This document shows, piece by piece, positions 57,205 through 64,000 of a stretch of 64,000 nt of DNA (position 1 is its first letter; the number at the start of each line of letters is the position of its first letter). The notes beneath the pieces are model-generated. The model was not told the DNA's origin. It did not search any database and saw only the letters and a list, made by a program, of their open reading frames with translations. This DNA comes from Juglans regia (taxonomy: Eukaryota > Streptophyta > Magnoliopsida > Fagales > Juglandaceae): positions 17,722,097 to 17,786,096 of the forward strand of contig NC_049905.1 in assembly GCF_001411555.2 (NCBI RefSeq), read 5' to 3'. A program made the translations under genes and the position numbers.

Positions 57205-58635
57205 TAAAATAGTTGAATTTCCTATAATATTTTGGCAACATAATGGCTCCACTCACAAGTATATGTGGTGGATTAAGAGTTTTTCACAAGGGGTATGATT
57301 AGAACACAAATGATGTCTTTAATAGGATATTCTTGGTAGCATGTTTCATCCAATTAAGCTCACAAAAATGGGAAAAGTAACTCTACCTTATTCCAGTTAA
57401 TGTTTTTTAGCTTTATTCAAGAGATATAATGTGGCTGAAAAGAAAAATAATTTTCCCAAGAAGCAAGTCTTACCTTAGAGTCTATTGTAAAAGGTTTTAT
57501 CTATAAAAATTAAAGCCCTATGTAAGATGAGTAAATTTGTCGACCAATTTTTTCTTTTAATATATTTTCATTTTGTATAAAAAAAAGTGGCGTTCTTGAT
57601 CCCTTGAAAAGCAATTCCTTATTCTATTTTTTCCTGTTCGACTTGAAAAATAAGTCCCAAATCTTCTAATACCACAAGGCCCATACCAATTGTTTAGAGT
57701 GAAGATCTTAATTATGCACAATCAAGGTCAAATTCATGGGAAGAAAGGGAGAGAATTTTTATAATGAGAAAAGTGCAGACATCGCTGAAAATTGCATCAA
57801 CAAAACATATACACCATATATAGTGCTTGAGATAGACATGAGAAAGTAGAGAAAAGAAATCCTCAAGTCTATTTCTTAATGCATCTAATACATTATTGAG
57901 TTAGGTCTCATAATGATGAAAAAGTATTGGTATTTTAGTTTTTTTATAATTAGAATGAATTGTTGGGGCAAAGAGGGCGGCAAAAGAAGAAAATAGTGAC
58001 AAAAAAAAGTTTGTTTCAAATCACGTTACAAAATCGTTTTCCTTAAAATAATATTTGCTCCTAGTAGTAATGGTATGCACACAGTTACAAGCGAATTTGC
58101 CTCCAAGATACAATGAAACTCATAACAATTTTTTTTGTCTCATTGTGCTATGCACAAATGAAATTAGACCTGAATACCATCATATTTTACCATTCTACCA
58201 AGAGATTAGAAATATATTTCTGCAGTTAAACAGATACTAATAACAATTTTGAAGAAATGAAATACTTTTAGGAGAGATAATTTTGAAATTGACTTATGAG
58301 ATTATAGATTTGTAGGCCAATAGATCTATTTATAGATAATCAAAAGATGTCAACTAACTTTTCGTTTTGACTAAAATCGATTTCATATATTTATATATAT
58401 TGCATTTTTTGTCAAATGATACAATTGTTGGACTTGGTTCAACCGTGTGCCTCTGCCAAACTGGTAGGCACTAATTCAAATCCCATCAGGCGAACCCTTT
58501 GGTAGGCACTAATTCAAGGTTGTAGGTCTCGCATGTAAAGAGGTGTTGAGTTGAAAAAAATCATAGGTCCCACGTGTAAATAGGCTTTAAGTTGAGATGA
58601 ATTTAGTAATTTAAGAGTTAAATGTTTAGATGTTA
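57205..58635. other. Intergenic, AT-rich; no gene seen
   Basis: Only short low-complexity frames occur. A small duplication of TTGGTAGGCACTAATTCAA lies at about 58464 and 58500. Around 58440-58500 there is a weak tRNA-like arrangement, too degraded to call a SINE. Confidence 0.4.
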
Positions 58636-58825
58636 GATTTGGGTTCGTTTGGTTTCTCAACTCCTCTCAACTCATCATTACAACTTTTTCAAATTTCAAC
58701 ACAAAATATAATAAAGAATTTAACTTTTTCAAATCTCAAAATAATAATAATATTAAAAAATAATATTCTAACAATATTTTATCAACTTAACTCAACTCAG
58801 TTCAACATCCAAACGCAGCCTTAAC
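58636..58825. repeat. MITE, ~190-bp family, copy 3
   Basis: The ends GGGTTCGTTTGGTTTCTCAACTC and the complement of GTTCAACATCCAAACGCAGCC pair as terminal inverted repeats. The interior has ACAAAATATAATAAAGAATTTAAC and AATAATAATATTAAAAAATAATATT, shared with the copies at 20776 and 21744. It is non-coding. Confidence 0.65.
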
Positions 58826-60317
58826 TTAAAATTAGACTAAACTGAATTGATCTCAATTGAGTCTAACTTCCAAACAAGGCTCTAGTGTTTGTGTGCCGGA
58901 GACAGCCCACCAAACAAGGATACCAATGCCACTAGGTTAGATCCATTTCCTTATAACTCTATCTCTTTTCAAAATAAATCTCAAAATAATAATAATAATA
59001 AATATAATATATAATTATTTTAAAAATATTTTCAATAATGTCATTTTAGGTATGTTGTAAAGAGGTGAATAGAAATACTTTAAGCCTTAGTTTCCATTAA
59101 ATATGTAATTTTTTAATAACTTGATATTTATCTATACTCGAAATGGGAGCAAATTTGACTTGAAAAAAGAATAAGTTAGTCAAATAAAATAAAACGTGCT
59201 TAGCATGACACATTTCACTCCTTTTAAATGTTAGTGCAAAGTTTGATATTTACACAATAGAAGTGTTGTAACTACAAATAAATTTTATAAAAATAAACTT
59301 ATAAATTGATGTGATTTCTTATAATACATTAAATTTACTTTACAATAAAAATAATTTTATAATCTGACCTATCATATTAATGCACGTTAATTTATAAATT
59401 TATTTTTATAAAATTTTTTATGACTAAAATATTTTTCTTTACATAAACTAAGATTCAATGTTAGTGGATGATAGATCTAACTTAATTTCAACCAAAAAAA
59501 TGAGATAAAAGAAAGGTAAAAAGGAAAAGAGAGGAGCAAATGTGTTGGAAGGTTGGCATATATGATCATGTATATATTTATATACAGATATATATATATA
59601 TATATATATATATTTGATAAATTTTAGAGATTTTTTGGATTAATTTTAGGATAGTGGAAGCCACATGCTTAAAAAGAAGGATTAGACGTGTAATGTGTTG
59701 GTCTGTATAGCCTGATAAGTACAGACAAAGCATTTTCTATGTTAAGTACTGGTAATGATTATGATTATGCTCCTTTTTCTTTCTTCATTCCACCTTTTTT
59801 GTCAAAAAGCTTAACTTCCATTTTGAATTCAGTCTCACCTCAGGACTTTCCATAAAAATAAAATAAAATAATAAATAATAATATTTGAAAACAGATATTA
59901 ATTGTGTTCATGAGAATAGCACGCAGAACTCATCTTTTTATCAAGTGGGGAAGGCTATTTTTTGAATATTCACACTATTTGATCCTTACTGCTTACTCAT
60001 ATTTACTACTTTATAAAGTAAGATCATTTTTTTTTTTTTTTTTGGCAAAACTATATACGAAGGACGCTATATTTTGAATACAGCGGGCAGTGTTTTACTT
60101 AACTTTGGAATAGAATATAGATACAACATAATATAATAGGATTAAGGTTGAGTTTAATAGGGTTTGGATCCAACCGTGGCAATCGATATGAACTCGAATT
60201 AATTTGATTAATACTTATGTCATTTTTTAGGTTAATTTGCATAATTTAGGATTGTTTTGATTGATCCATTTATTTGATACATCATTTCCATAATACACTT
60301 TTCTTACAATATCCATT
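58826..60317. other. Intergenic, AT-rich; microsatellite, no gene
   Basis: Contains an AT dinucleotide run at about 59589-59612, a T-rich tract near 60028-60043 and a block around 59280-59410 that resembles 9530-9650. No coding or RNA gene was recognised. Confidence 0.45.
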
Positions 60318-60325
60318 GTACAAAT

Positions 60326-61192
60326 TAGGACTGGGCAACGGAGGTCGTCCATGTGTCCTACCCGACCCAGGTGGGTAGAAAAGTTAAAAAAAAAAAGGGA
60401 TAGGTTGTGGGTAGGATACTTGCCTGCTTGACCTATATATAAAAAGAATCCTTATTCATCAAATCCACCTATGTTTTTGCCTTTTCCTCATTCTCTTTCC
60501 TCCTCAGCTCTCCTCGCATTCCGATTCTTTCTTCTTTTTCCTCTCTTTATCATCTTCTTTTTCTTCTTCTCCAAACCTCCCCTCTTCTTTTCTCTTTCTT
60601 CTCCTTGATCCTCTTCTTCTTCTTCTTCTCCGAGACTCTCATCACTTCTTCTTCTCCGACATTGTGGGTCTCATAAAGTAAAACAAATCTTTCCATTGGT
60701 CGCAACACGTCATTCTCTTGTTGCAAACTAAACATGCACATCGTCGTTCTTTGGTTCCAAAACAAAGATCAACGTCATGGGTCTCAGAAAGTAAAACAAG
60801 TCTTTCTATTGGTTACAACACTATCATTCTCTTGTTGCGAACGAAACATGCACATTGTCTATCTCTGGTTGTGAAATAGAGAACGACGCCATGGGTCTCT
60901 GGTTGAGGCATCATTCTCTGGTTGCGAACAAGAGACCAATGGAGTCGTCGTTTTTTGGGCTTGAATCGTTCCTGTTTCATTTTTTGTTTGGTTTTTGTTC
61001 AATTTTGGTTGGTTATTTACGAACGGGGGAGTAGTTGGCTCTCGCCCTCCATCTATCCCCCTATATGACGGGGATAGAATTCCTTTTGTAAGGAGGGCAT
61101 GGGAGTAGGATAACATTCGGCAACTTCACCCAAGCAAGGTTGGGAGGCAAAGAGGGTTGCTGCCGGGTCGTATAGGACGAGAAGCAGGCCTA
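60326..61192. mobile_element. Non-autonomous hAT-like element with internal 113-bp repeats
   Basis: The ends TAGGACTGGGCAACGG at 60326 and AGCAGGCCTA at 61192 are inverted relatives. The flanks GTACAAAT (60318-60325) and GTACAAAC (61193-61200) match at 7 of 8 positions. The interior holds a TTCTTCTT tract and tandem units of about 113 bp starting GGGTCTCATAAAGTAAAAC at 60666, GGGTCTCAGAAAGTAAAAC at 60779 and a partial third at 60893. GGTGGGTAG and CCGGGTCG subterminal words occur near the ends. No transposase is encoded. Confidence 0.7.
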
Positions 61193-61200
61193 GTACAAAC

Positions 61201-62500
61201 CTAACAAAAGCTTTTAGTAACACAAACAAATAGTTAATGATATTCTTATCCCTAAATATAAATGAAATGAAAAATACCTACAATAATAGTAGAGTGACTT
61301 CAAAAAAACTTAACAAAGCGTTGGAAAGTGAAAATCCACAATCATGAAGAATCTTTAAATTGCAAGTAACCATAAAATAAAATCTCCGACAAATTCTAAA
61401 CAACCAAAACCAAAATCCTAAGATCAAAAATTAAGAAAATCAAAGAACTATTATTTTGAAGTTTTGTTATCAACTACTACAAAATATATGCCTTTCAGGA
61501 TGTCTTTCCTTTTCCAATTTCAATACTCATGTAAAGAGGTGATCAAGCAAATGAGAAAATGTTTCGTGAAAAAATGGTAACTATACAATTAAATTATATC
61601 CAATAAAAAATATCTAAGCTTAATCATGAGATTTTAAGTGTGTTATATAAGGTTTAGAATAAAGTTATTTATAATATATATATAAAAAAATTGACTCTAA
61701 GTAATATGACTTATTTGAATCAAATTAAAATATATAATTATTTGAGTCGTATTAGAATTTACTCATTTTTATCATCTGTATCCGACTAATTTTATTTAAA
61801 AAAAAATATTCTAATCATAAAATAATTATATAAAAATAAATTTATTATAAAATAAATTATATAAATTATATAAAATTACATCAATTTATAATATAAAATT
61901 ACTTTTATATAATCTACCGTGACTCCCTTTATCCTAATGATTCATAAAAAAAATATCATCCCTATTTTTGTTTGCCAAAGTAGACCATTGATGGTGAAGG
62001 GGGACACTCACAGGCCCCACTCAAACTCCATATAGCAATAATTTTTATAAAATAAAAAAAAGAAATAAAAAAGCGTTGGGATTAGGTCATAGGTTTTTAC
62101 TTTGGGAGGTGCATAGGGTGGAATCTTTCAATTCCCCTTCAATGTATAACCAGTTAATTAATTTCATAATTTCTTTTTAAATCAATTTTAGAAAAGTCAA
62201 AAGCCTTTACAATGCACTTCTTAAATGGAATTTCTTCTCTCTCTTTTTTTTTTCACATGAATTTGGTCTTATCTGCCAAAGCAACAACCCATTTACAATT
62301 TTTATATAATTACTTAATAAAATATCATTTTTTTTAAATTTATTTTCACTCTTGCTTTCATTTCATGTGTTTAATTTTAAAAAAAGATTATTTTGTTAAA
62401 GACTTGTGAATGATTGTAGATGAGTTGATGCACTACTTATACTTGAGTTAGTGTCATGTGAAATGTTTTTCATGCGATTTTGTAAAGGGAGGAGAAAATA
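61201..62500. other. Intergenic, AT-rich; no gene seen
   Basis: Long AT-rich stretches with poly-A and poly-T runs. No coding, RNA gene or paired repeat ends could be identified. Confidence 0.45.
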
Positions 62501-62502
62501 TA

Positions 62503-62579
62503 ACTCCTTACTGAGAGTTTGTGCACTCTCGAGATTAGTTAGAATGTTATTTTTAAATATTCGATATTAATAAAAAAAG
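62503..62579 (+). repeat. 3' half of the recurrent SINE family, decayed
   Basis: ACTCCTTACTGAGAGTTTGTGCACTC, GAGATTAGTTAGAATGTTAT and the final GATATTAATAAAAAAAG follow the order of the SINE 3' region at 22810-22895 and of the copy in the P2 intron. There is no head and no clear target duplication. Confidence 0.45.
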
Positions 62580-62984
62580 AAAGAGGAGAAAATATACAAA
62601 TTCCCTTATCAATTTTAAAAATTATCTCTTGAATTGTCAAAAAATTTATACTATACTTCCTCCATCAAATTTTTGACATAAATACTCTTAATAACAAAGT
62701 TAAAAATTAAAGTAATATTAATTCTGAAGATGATATTACTACAACTTTTTTATAATTATTTTATAATAAAAAATAATTAATATAATCATATTAATTTATT
62801 AAAAATAAATATAAATTTTATAAAAATACCTTTCATTTTATACTGAATTATAAAAATAATTGTGTTTAGAAAATTTTAAAATATTGGATTATATATATAT
62901 ATATAAAATATCCTAGGATGGAATAATAATATAATAAATAAAACTGTAATCTGGGACTTCAAAATTGCTGATAATGATGAGTGG

Positions 62985-64000
62985 GAAGGCTTATGGTATT
63001 CGACGTCTCCAAATTGATTACCGAGTCAATGACGGAAAGAAGGAAAGGGAGCGAAAACTGTGCCTTTCTTCTTTCTTTCCGCCACTCGAGAGAGAGAAAG
63101 AGAGAGAGAAGGAAAGAGACAGGGGAAAGAAGCAGTAGAGAGGGGCTGGCGAGAAGCTGTAGTTGCAGCAGTCGCAGTTGTGGTAGCAGTGAGTGCGAGT
63201 CTGTCTGATATTTCTCGTGATTTTCCTTTCTTTCAACCTTTTCTTTTCCCCTCTCTCTCTCTCTCTCCCCCCTCATTCACTCCCTTCAACCTCTAGCCAA
63301 ACTAATCTTGTCTCTTCGTGCCCAATTCTGCACCCTTTACCCCAAACCACCAAAAGTAAGCCCAGAAAGCGTCTCCGACGCCGAGTCTCTTTCCGTTCGA
63401 AAAAAAGGGGCGTCTTTTCTACTTTCTGTGTGTGGCTGGTTATCGATCAGTCTGTGTTTCTCGGGACCACTCTGATCTTGTTCCAGGTTTGCATTTCTTT
63501 TTCTTTCCTTTTTTTCTGTAACATGAAAAGTCTCTGTTTAGCTGCTTTTCTTGTTGTTGCAGTTTCTTTTGTTTTGATATCTGGTACATAAAGGGAGTGA
63601 ATTTTGAGTTGGCAGTTACATGTTGTATTTCTTTTGTTTTCAGTTCTTATTTTCTTGATCTCTTTTTATTTTTTTCATTTTTAACGTTAATTTTTCAGAT
63701 TAACTTTACTGTTTTACTTTATCGGCTGGTGGAAACGTTAATTACCTCAAGATTTTTTTTCCAAATATTGTTCGTAATTAATGTCTTTTAGTGTAAGAAT
63801 ATATATATAAATATATATATTTTTTAATCTCAACCAATGTAAAGAAAAAAAGGATTAATTAGATCCATCATCATTTGGCTGTTCCTGACTTATGGTGGTT
63901 GGGGGGTGATTGTGGGAATGAGTCAGGAAGAAAGGAGCTAGGTTTGATCACTTGATTGGCTTGCTAGCTAGGCATGCACATTCTTTTCTTTGGGTTGAGA
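62985..64000 (+). other. Probable 5' leader of a plus-strand gene continuing beyond the window
   Basis: After an AT-rich promoter-like stretch (ATATATATATATATAAAATA at 62891-62910), base composition changes sharply at about 63000. GA-rich (63087-63120) and CT-rich (63250-63272) tracts typical of plant 5' leaders follow. CTTGTTCCAG|GTTTGCATTTC at about 63487 looks like a donor site opening a T-rich first intron. No protein family can be recognised in the frames here, so the identity of the gene is unknown; a non-coding transcript or primary microRNA cannot be excluded. Confidence 0.35.

Noticed and set aside
63193..63591. 132-aa frame as the first exon of the right-edge gene
   Set aside because: It runs through CT-rich leader sequence and past a likely splice donor; the translation is low complexity with no family signature.

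Overview
This is nuclear DNA from a flowering plant, probably a woody eudicot. The evidence is AT-rich intergenic DNA, GT-AG introns, plant-type protein families and a dense load of plant transposable elements. The exact genus cannot be fixed from the sequence alone.

Three protein-coding genes can be reconstructed exon by exon. (1) 5828-8160 (+): a 60S acidic ribosomal protein P2 gene with 3 exons and 116 aa. (2) 10359-13076 (-): a histidine-containing phosphotransfer (AHP-type) protein of cytokinin two-component signalling, with 6 exons, 150 aa and the phospho-acceptor His79 intact. (3) 23278-37539 (-): the WD40-cyclophilin CYP71 (the plant PPWD1 orthologue), with 13 exons, 621 aa and an intact reading frame over 14.3 kb. 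A fourth transcription unit probably starts near the right edge (about 62990 onward, +), but only a GA/CT-rich leader is visible. The three genes have unrelated jobs (translation, hormone relay, chromatin or RNA-linked prolyl isomerisation) and do not form a cluster.

Most of the rest is transposon-derived. 1-3486 is the end of a CACTA-type element interrupted by a 2.7-kb solo LTR with a clean 5-bp target-site duplication (TSD). 18016-19330 is a decayed Ty3/gypsy gag-protease. The CYP71 introns carry a 5'-truncated L1-type LINE, a 3.7-kb hAT transposon with a perfect 8-bp TSD, a 91-bp hAT miniature, a second LINE scrap, a 47-bp SINE scrap and a 48-nt C run. Further right are a truncated hAT start (38692-39845), a decayed unclassified repeat block (39850-42700), a 1.2-kb non-autonomous hAT (43033-44227), antisense LINE remains (45600-46440), and a 3.0-kb LINE bounded by a TSD that keeps ORF1 and the RNase H end but lacks the endonuclease/RT core (48676-51683). 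Then come a hAT-like element with flanking repeats (53006-53756), a hAT transposase pseudogene with an internal 0.49-kb tandem duplication (54300-57196), and another hAT miniature (60326-61192).

No CRISPR, operon or new gene system was found, and no rRNA or tRNA gene was recognised. The observations most worth a second look are the TSD-bounded, core-deleted LINE, the 31-bp duplication at the 5' junction of the intronic LINE, the minimal 91-bp hAT, the tandemly duplicated hAT BED region, and the altered C-terminal tail of the P2 protein. All coordinates were read by eye; splice sites were chosen by GT-AG rule, phase continuity and agreement with the known protein families.
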